Below are positions 1 through 9,502 of a stretch of 55,861 nucleotides of DNA, piece after piece. The stretch spans positions 16,662-72,522 of the forward strand of contig JAGWAH010000003.1 in NCBI GenBank assembly GCA_021296515.1, written 5' to 3'. This stretch comes from Acidobacteriota bacterium (lineage in GTDB: Bacteria > Acidobacteriota > Vicinamibacteria > Vicinamibacterales > UBA8438). The notes under the pieces were generated by a model. It ran no database searches and was not told the origin of the DNA. It was given only the letters and a program-made list of their open reading frames with translations. Position 1 is the stretch's first letter. Each line of letters opens with the position of its first letter. A program made the translations under genes and the position numbers.

Positions 1-549
1 GCCGAGGACGCGGAGATCGGTCCCGTGAGCCCCTACGGCCTGAGCAAGCTGGCGCAGGAGATGCTGGCCGCACGCTACGCCGCCGATGGCCTCGGCGTCA
101 TTCGGACACGTTCCTTCACGCATATCGGCCCCGGCCAGAATCCGTCGTACGCCGCCTCGAGCTTCGCGCGGCAGATCGCGCGCATCGAAGCCGGCCGCGC
201 AGAGCCCGTCCTGCGGGTGGGGGACCTGGACGCTCGACGCGACCTGCTCGACGTTCGCGACACGGTCCGCGCCTATCGAGGGCTCATGGAGCAAGGCACC
301 TCGGGCGCCGTCTACAACGTCTGCTCGGGCGCCGCTCACCCCATGCGCGAGGTTCTCGAGAGGCTCGTCTCCCTGACGGGCATCCCGATCGAAGTGCGCG
401 TCGACCCCGCACGACTTCGCCCGAGCGATTACCCGGTACTGTGCGGCGACCGCTCGCGAATCACGGCGGACGTCGGCTGGGCGCCGCGCATCCCGTTGTC
501 CGAAACGCTCCGCGATCTCCTGGACCACTGGCGCGCCGCGGTCGGCTGA
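1..549 (+). CDS. NAD(P)-dependent nucleotide-sugar epimerase/reductase (3' part, Rmd-like)
   Basis: The gene enters from the left edge in frame 1, so the N-terminal NAD-binding Rossmann motif is outside the window. The visible 182 residues begin just before the SDR catalytic pair, Tyr12-x3-Lys16 (PYGLSK). A YNVCSG motif follows at mid-length, typical of GDP-4-dehydro-6-deoxymannose reductases and GDP-mannose dehydratases of the extended SDR family. The C-terminal part, with a GWAP-type motif and a final helix ending LLDHWR, is complete. The family reduces or epimerises nucleotide-sugar intermediates for surface polysaccharides. The Rmd-like assignment rests on the YNVCSG context and could be another sugar epimerase. 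The downstream gene is co-directional but probably has its own promoter. Confidence 0.85.
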   Translation, partial: AEDAEIGPVSPYGLSKLAQEMLAARYAADGLGVIRTRSFTHIGPGQNPSYAASSFARQIARIEAGRAEPVLRVGDLDARRDLLDVRDTVRAYRGLMEQGTSGAVYNVCSGAAHPMREVLERLVSLTGIPIEVRVDPARLRPSDYPVLCGDRSRITADVGWAPRIPLSETLRDLLDHWRAAVG

Positions 550-580
550 CGCCGCGTCACGGGGTCGCCCCGCCGGCAGG

Positions 581-610
581 TTGACAGTCGCAGGCTCCGC
601 GTGCCAGGAT
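581..610 (+). promoter_or_regulatory. Possible sigma-70 promoter of the radical SAM gene
   Basis: A perfect TTGACA lies at 581-586, followed after 18 bp by CAGGAT at 605-610, which keeps the A2 and T6 of a -10 box. A transcript starting near 617 would fit the ATG at 638. The same TTG at 581 could be read as an in-frame start codon, but as a -35 box it makes the ATG more likely. Weak -10, so low confidence. Confidence 0.3.
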
Positions 611-637
611 GGAGGCGAACAAAATACGAATGCGCAC

Positions 638-1735
638 ATGAAGAACCAGCCGAGGCTCTTCGAGCTCCCGGGACGGCCGACGACTCGGGCGGTGGCCCGC
701 GCCGTCCGCGAAGCCGGGGTCGGCGGCCTCCCCGGAGGCGTGCGCCGGGGAGGAAACACCGTCTACCAGGAGATCGCCTGCCGCACGGCCCTCAACCGGG
801 TGGAGGGCATGCCGTTCCGCTGGACGCTGAACCCGTACCGCGGATGCACGCATGGCTGCCACTATTGTTTCGCCCGCCGTTACCAGTCGCAGTTGGAGCT
901 CGGCGCAGGCGACGACTTCTCCTCGGTGGTGCTCGTCAAGAGCAATTTCCCGGACGTGCTGGCGCGCGAGTTGTCCCGACGGTCGCTCGACGGCCAGATG
1001 GTCGCCCTCGGAACCGCCACCGATCCTTATCAGCCCATCGAAGGCCGGCACCGGCTCACGCGCAGGACGCTGTCGGTCCTGATCCCCCACGCGACGCCTG
1101 TCGGACTGATCACGAAGGGAACGCTGGTCATCCGCGACACCGACCTGCTCGTGGAGCTTTCGCGCCGCACCCGCTGCACCGTGACGTTCAGCCTGCCGAC
1201 GGTCGACGTCGACGCGTGGCGGTCTCTCGAGCCGGGAACGGCGCACCCGCTACAGAGACTCCGCGCCGTGCGCCGGCTGCGCGACGCGGGAGTCGACGCC
1301 GGTGTGCTGATGGCGCCGATCGTCCCCGGCATCAGCTCGAAGCCGGCCGGAATCGAGCGGACGCTGAAGGCAATCGCGGACAGCGGAGCGAGCCATGTCG
1401 GCGCGCTCCTGCTGCATCTGGAGGGGGACACGCGCCGGCACTTCCTCCAGTTCCTGTCGCGCGAATACCCGCAACTCGTCGCGGGGTACGGCCGCCTCTA
1501 CGCCGGCACGTACGCGTCGGCTTCCTACGCGACACGCTTCCGGACCGTCATGGGAGCCCTGATGGCGAAGTACGGGCTGGAAAGGAAGCGCCTGCCGGGT
1601 CCCGAGCAGCGCGCCTCCCGCCCATCGATGTCCGATCGGACCCGCCCGCACCAGTACGGCCTCGGCTTCCAGGAATCCCTCAGACCGTTCCCAGCAGGGC
1701 GCGGATACGCTGCTCCGTCGGCGGGTGGGTGCTGA
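638..1735 (+). CDS. Radical SAM protein, SPL/Rv2578c-like
   Basis: A 365-residue radical SAM enzyme. The cluster-binding CxxxCxxC motif is at Cys70-Cys74-Cys77 (GCTHGCHYC), preceded by LNPYRGC, the signature of the spore photoproduct lyase-like and Rv2578c-like family. These enzymes bind a 4Fe-4S cluster and cleave S-adenosylmethionine; the substrate of this subfamily is not established. I chose the ATG at 638; an in-frame TTG at 581 adds 19 unconserved residues. The last 18 codons run across the 3' end of htpX on the other strand, a 56-bp tail-to-tail overlap. The catalytic domain ends well before the overlap, so this tail is probably dispensable. Confidence 0.85.
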   Translation: MKNQPRLFELPGRPTTRAVARAVREAGVGGLPGGVRRGGNTVYQEIACRTALNRVEGMPFRWTLNPYRGCTHGCHYCFARRYQSQLELGAGDDFSSVVLVKSNFPDVLARELSRRSLDGQMVALGTATDPYQPIEGRHRLTRRTLSVLIPHATPVGLITKGTLVIRDTDLLVELSRRTRCTVTFSLPTVDVDAWRSLEPGTAHPLQRLRAVRRLRDAGVDAGVLMAPIVPGISSKPAGIERTLKAIADSGASHVGALLLHLEGDTRRHFLQFLSREYPQLVAGYGRLYAGTYASASYATRFRTVMGALMAKYGLERKRLPGPEQRASRPSMSDRTRPHQYGLGFQESLRPFPAGRGYAAPSAGGC

Positions 1736-2516
1736 AGAGCGAGAGAATGCCGCGGCCCGACAGCGGCATCATGATGAACATGTGCGCCGTCGCCGGATTC
1801 GCATCGAGCGGAATCCGCTGCTGGGCCGCGTCGATCTTCTTCAGCGCGCCGGCCAGACCGTAGGGGTTGCCGGCGATGGCGACCGCGCCCCGGTCGGCCG
1901 CGAACTCCCGGGAACGGGAAATCGCCGCCTGGATCAGCATCGCGGCGAGCGGCGCGACGATGATCGTCGCCAGCAGGGCGAGGGGATTGGAGCCCTCCTC
2001 GTCATCTCGCCCGAACCCGCCGAAGATGGCCGCGAACTGCGCCATGCGAGCCACCATCATGATGGTGGCGGCCACGGTGGCGGCGATCGAGCTGATGAGT
2101 ATGTCGCGGTGCTTCACGTGCGCGAGCTCGTGCGCGATCACCCCCTCGATTTCCGGCTCGTCGAGGAAGCGGAGCAGGCCCGTGGTCGCCGCCACCGCCG
2201 CGTGCCGAGGATTCCGCCCCGTAGCGAACGCGTTGGGAGAATCGTCCGGGATGACGTAGACCTTCGGCATCGGCAGGCTGGCGCTCTGCGCCAGGCGCGC
2301 CGTAATCCGGTGCAGCGGGTGCTCCGGGCCGACCGGCTCCGCGCGGTACATCCTGAGCACGATCCGGTCGGAAAACCAGTACGAACCGAAGTTCATCGCC
2401 ACGGCGATGACGAAGGCGAAAACCAGCCCCCCGGAGCCACCCAGCCACTCGCCGAGCGCGAGCAACAGGCCGCTGAGCAAACCGAGGAGCAGGACGGTCT
2501 TGACGGTGTTTCCCAT
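1680..2516 (-). CDS. htpX: Zinc metalloprotease HtpX
   Basis: A membrane-embedded M48 metalloprotease that degrades misfolded membrane proteins, 278 residues, the usual length. Two hydrophobic segments lie at about residues 7-26 and 30-48. The zinc site HELAH is at 129-133, followed by a second membrane region and the SREFAAD motif with the third zinc ligand, Glu. The ATG at 2516 has a strong AGGAGG five bases upstream. The gene converges on the radical SAM gene with a 56-bp overlap. No heat-shock promoter is evident in the 107 bp upstream. Confidence 0.95.
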   Translation of the reverse strand: MGNTVKTVLLLGLLSGLLLALGEWLGGSGGLVFAFVIAVAMNFGSYWFSDRIVLRMYRAEPVGPEHPLHRITARLAQSASLPMPKVYVIPDDSPNAFATGRNPRHAAVAATTGLLRFLDEPEIEGVIAHELAHVKHRDILISSIAATVAATIMMVARMAQFAAIFGGFGRDDEEGSNPLALLATIIVAPLAAMLIQAAISRSREFAADRGAVAIAGNPYGLAGALKKIDAAQQRIPLDANPATAHMFIMMPLSGRGILSLFSTHPPTEQRIRALLGTV

Positions 2517-2623
2517 GCGATCCTCCTGGATCGATTCTAACGCCCCGAGACGCCTCGCAGGCTCGGAGTCTCGGCCCCGTCCTCACCATGACCTCGCGCC
2601 CCGGAACTCCGCTTCGCTGCGTT

Positions 2624-3781
2624 CTACGGCGCAAGCTCCTGGCCGGACCCGGAGCGCGCGATCAGTTCCGCCAGCAACGCGGCGCGCCAGGTGAGGTCGG
2701 CGGTGACGACGTGCTCGTCGAGCGCGTGCGCCCCGTCGCCCACCGCCCCCAGCCCATCGAGGGTAGGGACGCCGAGCGCTCCGGTGAAGTTCCCGTCCGA
2801 GCCGCCACCGGTCGTTCCCTCTCCCAGATCCCGCCCCATCCCGGCCGCGATCGATCGGGCGACATGGTAGAGGCGGGCCACTTCCTCCGTACGCTCGAAC
2901 GGCGGCCGAGAGAATCCACCGCCGACCTCCAGGCTCGTCCTTTCCAGCACCGGCCGCAGCGCCTGCATGCTCTGCTCGATCCGGTGCGCGTCCTCCATCG
3001 TCGCCGCGCGGGCGTCGATGACCGCCCGGGCGTGCTCGGCCACGACGTTGGGCCGGTCTCCTCCCTCGATGACCCCGACGTTCAGCGTCACTCCGCGCCC
3101 GTGGTCGCGGAGCGCCCCGATCGCCCGGATCTGGGCGGCCAGCTCGTCTATGGCGCTCGCGCCCCGCGTCGGATCGATGCCGGCGTGAGCCGGGACGCCG
3201 CGCACGCGCAGCTCGAACTCTCCGCATCCCTTGCGGCCGGTCTTCACCGCCCCGCCCGGAAGAGCAGGCTCCAGCACGAAGACGGCACTGCTCCCACGGG
3301 CCTCCTCCTCGACCAGACCGCGGGAAGAACGGCTGCCCCGCTCCTCGTCCGCCGTCCACAGCATCACCACCCGGAGGTCGTCCAGGCGGCTGGCCGCGGC
3401 CAGCGCCCGGACGGCGAGCATTCCGATGACGATACCCGCCTTCATGTCGAACACGCCGGGTCCGTACAGGCGGCCGTCCGACTCGCGCAACGGCATGCGC
3501 TCGATCTGCCCCACCGGCCACACCGTGTCGAAATGCCCGAGGAGCATCACCTGCCGCGCTGCCGACGCGGAGCCGAAGGTCGCTCGGAGATGGGCGCCGC
3601 TGGTGGACGAAGGAATGCGCTCGACCGCGCCTCCCATCTCGCCGAGGTGCTCCGCCAGCCGCTCTCCGCAGCGATCGACCGCGGCCGGATCCGTGGTGGG
3701 CGACTCCAGACGCACCAGCCCGGTCAGCACGCCGATCAGCCACTCGCGACGACTATTGCAGAACTCACTCAGGGGCGGCAT
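2624..3781 (-). CDS. M20 family metallopeptidase, carboxypeptidase G2-like
   Basis: A 385-residue M20 peptidase of the ArgE/DapE/CPG2 group. Metal ligands fit the family: His83-x-Asp85 (GHFDTV), Asp112 (GVFDMKAG), Glu146-Glu147 (ADEERG), Glu171, and a late His in the HALDEH segment. A dimerisation domain is inserted in the middle. The family hydrolyses C-terminal glutamate or N-acyl amino acids; the substrate here is unknown. No signal peptide is seen, so it is likely cytoplasmic. The ATG at 3781 has no ribosome binding site, but a TATTAT box ends five bases upstream, so the transcript may be leaderless. It is divergent from a secreted protein gene that shares this box. Confidence 0.88.
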   Translation of the reverse strand: MPPLSEFCNSRREWLIGVLTGLVRLESPTTDPAAVDRCGERLAEHLGEMGGAVERIPSSTSGAHLRATFGSASAARQVMLLGHFDTVWPVGQIERMPLRESDGRLYGPGVFDMKAGIVIGMLAVRALAAASRLDDLRVVMLWTADEERGSRSSRGLVEEEARGSSAVFVLEPALPGGAVKTGRKGCGEFELRVRGVPAHAGIDPTRGASAIDELAAQIRAIGALRDHGRGVTLNVGVIEGGDRPNVVAEHARAVIDARAATMEDAHRIEQSMQALRPVLERTSLEVGGGFSRPPFERTEEVARLYHVARSIAAGMGRDLGEGTTGGGSDGNFTGALGVPTLDGLGAVGDGAHALDEHVVTADLTWRAALLAELIARSGSGQELAP

Positions 3782-3785
3782 GCGT

Positions 3786-3792
3786 CATAATA
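3786..3792. promoter_or_regulatory. Shared AT-rich -10 box for two divergent genes
   Basis: In otherwise GC-rich DNA, CATAATA reads as CATAAT on the plus strand (six bases before GTG 3798) and TATTAT on the minus strand (five bases before the M20 ATG at 3781). Neither start has a ribosome binding site. Both fit leaderless transcripts from a single bidirectional -10 element; no clear -35 is visible. Confidence 0.45.
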
Positions 3793-3797
3793 CGACC

Positions 3798-4358
3798 GTG
3801 AGATACAGGAACGCTCTGAACGTCGCGTTGGCGATGCTGCTGGTCACTGCGGCGGCCGTTCCGCTGCCGGCGCAACGCCGGCCCGTGCCGCGTCCGTTCC
3901 CCACCCCGGAGGCTCCACCGGCGCGACCCGCGGCGGCGCCGGTGGCCGACGCGCCGGCCCCGGCCTCCGTGACCGACGCCGGCGTCCCGACGGAGGCGAC
4001 GCTGGGCGTACCTCTCTACCCGCCCGCGCGGTACATCACGTCGTACGATGCCGGACGCGGCCAGCGCTTCCACCTGTTCGGGACGAGCGCCCGGTTCGAC
4101 GACATCGTGCGCTACTACTCGACGCGGCTGCGCGACCGCGGGCGACGGGTGTACGACGCCCCGCCGATCCACCAGTTCGAGACGGCGCGGTTCCGCGACA
4201 ACCGGATGGACTTCCGCCCGAGCGTCACCATCAAGGACTACACCTGGGGCGGGTCTGCCGGGTACATCGATCCGGCGTCCGGCGGGGAGCCGGCGATCTT
4301 CCCAACGATCATCCAGATCACGACCCTGCCGGAAGGCACGGCGAATCGCCAGAGGTAA
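3798..4358 (+). CDS. Hypothetical secreted protein with Pro/Ala-rich linker
   Basis: A 186-residue protein of unknown function. An Arg-Asn start and a hydrophobic run (about residues 8-20) ending in a VPLPAQ-like site indicate a Sec signal peptide cut near residue 24. A Pro/Ala-rich stretch covers about 25-60, and a compact domain rich in aromatic and charged residues covers 65-186, including repeated YY/DYTW segments. I chose GTG at 3798 because it follows the CATAAT box by six bases; an ATG at 3780 in the same frame would add six residues and overlap the M20 gene start. I do not recognise the C-terminal domain. A periplasmic or outer-membrane-associated role is likely. Confidence 0.7.
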   Translation: MRYRNALNVALAMLLVTAAAVPLPAQRRPVPRPFPTPEAPPARPAAAPVADAPAPASVTDAGVPTEATLGVPLYPPARYITSYDAGRGQRFHLFGTSARFDDIVRYYSTRLRDRGRRVYDAPPIHQFETARFRDNRMDFRPSVTIKDYTWGGSAGYIDPASGGEPAIFPTIIQITTLPEGTANRQR

Positions 4359-4363
4359 CGGCA

Positions 4364-4384
4364 CCGGCTCACCGGCCGAGCCGG
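4364..4384 (+). terminator. Hairpin after the secreted protein gene
   Basis: A 7-bp GC stem (CCGGCTC, 7-base loop, GAGCCGG) lies five bases after the TAA at 4356-4358. There is no U-tract, so it may be a weak or factor-aided terminator, or just an RNA-stabilising hairpin. It lies between converging genes (the secreted protein and thiC). Confidence 0.35.
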
Positions 4385-4464
4385 GTCGAGCGGAATTCGG
4401 AGCCGCAGGGAGACGATTGCCGACCCCGGCGCGGCCGCAAAGGCCGGTCGAGCGCGGTGGCCAC

Positions 4465-6255
<1,791 letters not shown>

Positions 6256-7623
6256 CTACATCCTGCGCAGGACGACGCACTTGAGATACGAGGTTTCGGG
6301 CGCCGTCGCAAGGACTGGATGGTCGCGGCTCTGCAGCCGCCTCTCCACGACGCGGACGTCCGCCCGGGCGTCGGCCGCGGCCTCCGCGAGCATGCGGGCG
6401 AACGCAGGCTCGTCGACATGGTACGAGCAACTCGACGTGAGGAGCGTGCCGCCCGGCGAAAGGATTCGCAGCGCGCGCAGGTTGATCTCCTTGTACCCGG
6501 CGAGCGCCCGCGGCGCGGCTCCGCGGTTCTTCGCGAACGCCGGGGGGTCGAGGACAATCGTGTCGAAGCGCTCTCCCTTCCGATCGTGGTCGCGCAGCGC
6601 GTCGAACACGTTGGCGGCGCGCGACCGCACGTTGGCGGCGCCGTTGCGCTCGGCGTTCCTCGTCACCGCCGCCGCTACGCTCTCCGATACGTCGACCGTC
6701 TCCACCTCATCGCAGGCCGGGGCCATCTGCAGCGCGAACCCGCCGGTGTAGCTGAAGCCGTCGAACGCCCTCCCCCGGGCGTAGCGGGCCGCGGCGAGGC
6801 GGTTCTCGCGTTGATCGAGAAACAGACCGGTCTTCTGGCCCTGCCAGGGATCGACGACGTGCCGGATGGCTCCTTCCCGCACCTCGATCTCCGGCGGAAC
6901 GCTGCCGTGGCGCAGCTCGACGCTGCGGTCCAGCCCTTCGAGCGCCCGCACCTGCGGATCGTTGCGGGCCAGGATTCCGGCCGGCTGCAGGAGTTCGACC
7001 AGCAGTTCACCGATCAGCGGCAGCAGACGGTCGGTCGCCTGCGTCAGGGCCTGCACCACCAGCGCGTCGCCGTAGCGATCCACGACCAGTCCGGGTAGTC
7101 GATCACCCTCGCCGTGGACCAGCCGATACGCCGTGGAGTCGATGTCCAGCGATTCGCGGTAACGGATGGCGGCCTCGAGCCGGGCGCGCCAGAACGCCGC
7201 GCCGGGGCGCGCGTCACGCCGGGTCAGCATCCTCAGGGCGATCACCGAGCGACTGCTGTAGAGCCCGTAGCCCAGAGGCCGGCGGTCGCCGCCGCTCACT
7301 TGCACAACATCACCCGGGCCGGCGGCCACCCGCCGCAGGTCCGAGCGATAGATCCAGGGATGTCCGGTCCGCAGGCGGCGCTCCCCTCGCGCCGTCAAGG
7401 CAACCGCCGGTTCCCTCTTCGGTTCCCGGACGGTCGGGCGAGCCGCGGGCGGACGTCCCCCGGCGTCGGACGGAGGCTGCGGCTCCGGAGCCCTCCTCGC
7501 CGGCCCGGCGCGGCGGGACCGCGGGCGGGAGGCAATACCTTCCTCACCCGACGCCGGGCGGCGCGGCTGTCCACCCGAGCCGGCCGCACCGGCTGCGTCA
7601 CCGCTCGATCGTCGTTCGTCCAG
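6256..7623 (-). CDS. Class I SAM-dependent rRNA methyltransferase, RlmI-like
   Basis: Similar to 23S rRNA m5C1962 methyltransferase RlmI. It has a PUA domain (from [13 protein letters not shown]), an EEHGL-like connector, then a Rossmann methyltransferase with [10 protein letters not shown], the catalytic-loop VLDPPAF and the late SCSYHV cysteine. The conserved part starts about 380 codons from the stop, where the only ordinary in-frame start is a poorly placed TTG at 7398. A CTG at 7623 has GAGGAGG eight bases upstream and would add 75 Arg/Pro/Ala-rich residues; I took it because it gives a normal 78-bp gap to divergent rpiB. The true start is uncertain; the function call does not depend on it. 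Confidence 0.85.
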   Translation of the reverse strand: MDERRSSGDAAGAAGSGGQPRRPASGEEGIASRPRSRRAGPARRAPEPQPPSDAGGRPPAARPTVREPKREPAVALTARGERRLRTGHPWIYRSDLRRVAAGPGDVVQVSGGDRRPLGYGLYSSRSVIALRMLTRRDARPGAAFWRARLEAAIRYRESLDIDSTAYRLVHGEGDRLPGLVVDRYGDALVVQALTQATDRLLPLIGELLVELLQPAGILARNDPQVRALEGLDRSVELRHGSVPPEIEVREGAIRHVVDPWQGQKTGLFLDQRENRLAAARYARGRAFDGFSYTGGFALQMAPACDEVETVDVSESVAAAVTRNAERNGAANVRSRAANVFDALRDHDRKGERFDTIVLDPPAFAKNRGAAPRALAGYKEINLRALRILSPGGTLLTSSCSYHVDEPAFARMLAEAAADARADVRVVERRLQSRDHPVLATAPETSYLKCVVLRRM

Positions 7624-7689
7624 AAGTGGTTCCTCCTCGGCCGCCTCGGAGCCGGCGCGCCGGCGGGCGGGGCATCCAGGCTCGTATAG

Positions 7690-7695
7690 TACAAT
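7690..7695 (+). promoter_or_regulatory. -10 box of rpiB, leaderless configuration
   Basis: TACAAT six bases before the rpiB ATG at 7702, with no ribosome binding site between. An overlapping TACTAT on the minus strand (7686-7691) could serve the divergent RlmI-like gene. Confidence 0.5.
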
Positions 7696-7701
7696 TGCCG
7701 C

Positions 7702-8181
7702 ATGCGGATCGCTCTGGGCGCCGACCACGCCGGCGTCGCCCTGAAGGCGTTCATTCGTCGTGCTTTCGACGAGGCGGCGCGGGCGAGTCTCACCGGGCCG
7801 GCGAACACGTATGTCGACTTCGGCACCCATTCGGAGGAGCCCGCGGACTATCCCGACTTCGCGCGGCCGGTCGCCGAGGGAGTCGCGTCGGGAGCTTTCG
7901 ACCGCGGCGTGCTGGTCTGCGGAACCGGCGTAGGCATGTCGATCGCCGCCAACAAGGTGCCCGGCGTGCGCGCCGCCCTCGTGCACGATCCCGTCGGCGC
8001 CGGGCTCTGCCGCGAGCACAACGACGCCAACGTCCTCACCCTCGCAGGCCGGTCCCTGGCTCCCGAAACGGCAATGGCCATCATCGAGAAGTTCCTCGAC
8101 ACGCCGTTCGGCGGCGGCCGGCACGGGCCGCGGGTTCGGAAGATCACGGACTTGGAGCGTTGCCTGGAAGGGGTCACGTGA
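7702..8181 (+). CDS. rpiB: Ribose-5-phosphate isomerase B
   Basis: Interconverts ribose 5-phosphate and ribulose 5-phosphate in the pentose phosphate pathway. 159 residues, normal for RpiB/LacAB. Visible motifs are GADHAG at the start, YVDFGTHS, the active-site Cys loop [23 protein letters not shown] with the catalytic His, and the terminal GGRH..RV..I segment. The ATG at 7702 lacks a ribosome binding site but follows a TACAAT box by six bases. Its stop overlaps the glyA start (GTGA), so the two are translationally coupled; RpiB-GlyA pairing is common in bacteria. Confidence 0.96.
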   Translation: MRIALGADHAGVALKAFIRRAFDEAARASLTGPANTYVDFGTHSEEPADYPDFARPVAEGVASGAFDRGVLVCGTGVGMSIAANKVPGVRAALVHDPVGAGLCREHNDANVLTLAGRSLAPETAMAIIEKFLDTPFGGGRHGPRVRKITDLERCLEGVT

Positions 8182-9494
8182 CGCAGACCCTCGACGCCGA
8201 CCGAGCCGACGCGATCGCCGACCTTACCGATCGAATGCGGCCGCTCGCCGAGAGCGACCCTGAGATTTCCAGGGCCGTCCGCCAGGAGATCGAGCGGCAG
8301 AACGACGGGCTCGAGCTGATCGCCTCCGAGAACTTCACGAGCGCCGCCGTGCTCGAGGCCATGGGCTCGCCGCTGACCAACAAGTACGCGGAGGGCTATC
8401 CGGGGCGGCGGTACTACGGGGGCTGCGAGTACGTCGACGTAGCCGAGTCGCTCGCCATCGACCGCGCGAAGGCGCTGTTCGGAGCCGAGCACGCCAACGT
8501 GCAGCCGCACTCGGGCGCCCAGGCGAACATGGCAGCGTACTTCGCCCTGCTCGAGCCGGGCCAGACGGTGTTGGGCATGAATCTCGCCCACGGCGGGCAT
8601 CTGACCCACGGGCATCCGCTGAACTTCTCCGGACAACTCTACGAGATCGTCCCCTACGGCGTGCGCCGCGACGACGAGCGAATCGACTACGACGCGCTCG
8701 AACAGCTCGCTCACCAGCACCGGCCCGGGTTGATCATGGTCGGCGCGAGCGCCTATTCCCGCGTGATCGACTTCGCGCGCATCGCCGGCGTGGCGGAGGC
8801 GGTCGGCGCCGCGGTGGTCACGGACATGGCGCACATCGCCGGCCTTGTCGCCACCGGGCTGCATCCGAGCCCGGTACCGCATTCCCACGTCGTGACCACA
8901 ACGACCCATAAGACGCTGCGGGGCCCCCGCGGCGGCCTGATTCTCTGCCGGGAGACGCACCGCAAGGCCATCAACCGCTCGCTGTTCCCGGGCGTGCAGG
9001 GCGGACCGCTCATGCACGTCGTCGCCGCCAAGGCAGTCTGCTTCAAGGAGGCCGCAACCCCCGGCTTCGTCGACTACCAGCGGCAGGTGGTCCGCAACGC
9101 GCGCCGTCTGGCCGGCGCGCTGGCGGATCAGGGCTTTCGCATCGTGAGCGGGGGAACCGACAATCACCTGCTCCTGGTGGATGTCTTCTCCCGCGGCCTG
9201 ACGGGCACGGTCTGCGAGGCGGCCCTGGGGCGGGCCGGCATCACGGTGAACAAGAACGCCATACCTTTCGACCAGCAGCCGCCGATGGTGGCCAGCGGCA
9301 TTCGGCTCGGCACGCCGGCGCTGACCACCCGGGGCATGGCGGAAGCGGAGATGGACACGGTGGCGGAGTTCATCGGACGCGTGCTGAGCGCCCCCGACGA
9401 CGACCGCGGCGCCGTCATGGTTCGAGGCGAGGTCGAAGCGCTGTGCCGGAAGTTCCCGCTGTACCCGACGCCTCCCCGCCACGACCAGACCTAG
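8178..9494 (+). CDS. glyA: Serine hydroxymethyltransferase
   Basis: PLP enzyme that interconverts serine and glycine and charges tetrahydrofolate with one-carbon units. 438 residues from GTG 8178, chosen because GGAAGGGG lies four to five bases upstream and it overlaps the rpiB stop; an in-frame ATG at 8235 gives 419 residues, closer to the E. coli length, but has no ribosome binding site. Diagnostic motifs are [25 protein letters not shown], the PLP-lysine region [14 protein letters not shown] and the folate-site NKNAIPFD. The stop lies nine bases before the most likely helicase start. Confidence 0.97.
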   Translation: MTQTLDADRADAIADLTDRMRPLAESDPEISRAVRQEIERQNDGLELIASENFTSAAVLEAMGSPLTNKYAEGYPGRRYYGGCEYVDVAESLAIDRAKALFGAEHANVQPHSGAQANMAAYFALLEPGQTVLGMNLAHGGHLTHGHPLNFSGQLYEIVPYGVRRDDERIDYDALEQLAHQHRPGLIMVGASAYSRVIDFARIAGVAEAVGAAVVTDMAHIAGLVATGLHPSPVPHSHVVTTTTHKTLRGPRGGLILCRETHRKAINRSLFPGVQGGPLMHVVAAKAVCFKEAATPGFVDYQRQVVRNARRLAGALADQGFRIVSGGTDNHLLLVDVFSRGLTGTVCEAALGRAGITVNKNAIPFDQQPPMVASGIRLGTPALTTRGMAEAEMDTVAEFIGRVLSAPDDDRGAVMVRGEVEALCRKFPLYPTPPRHDQT

Positions 9495-9502
9495 AACCGG
9501 GG

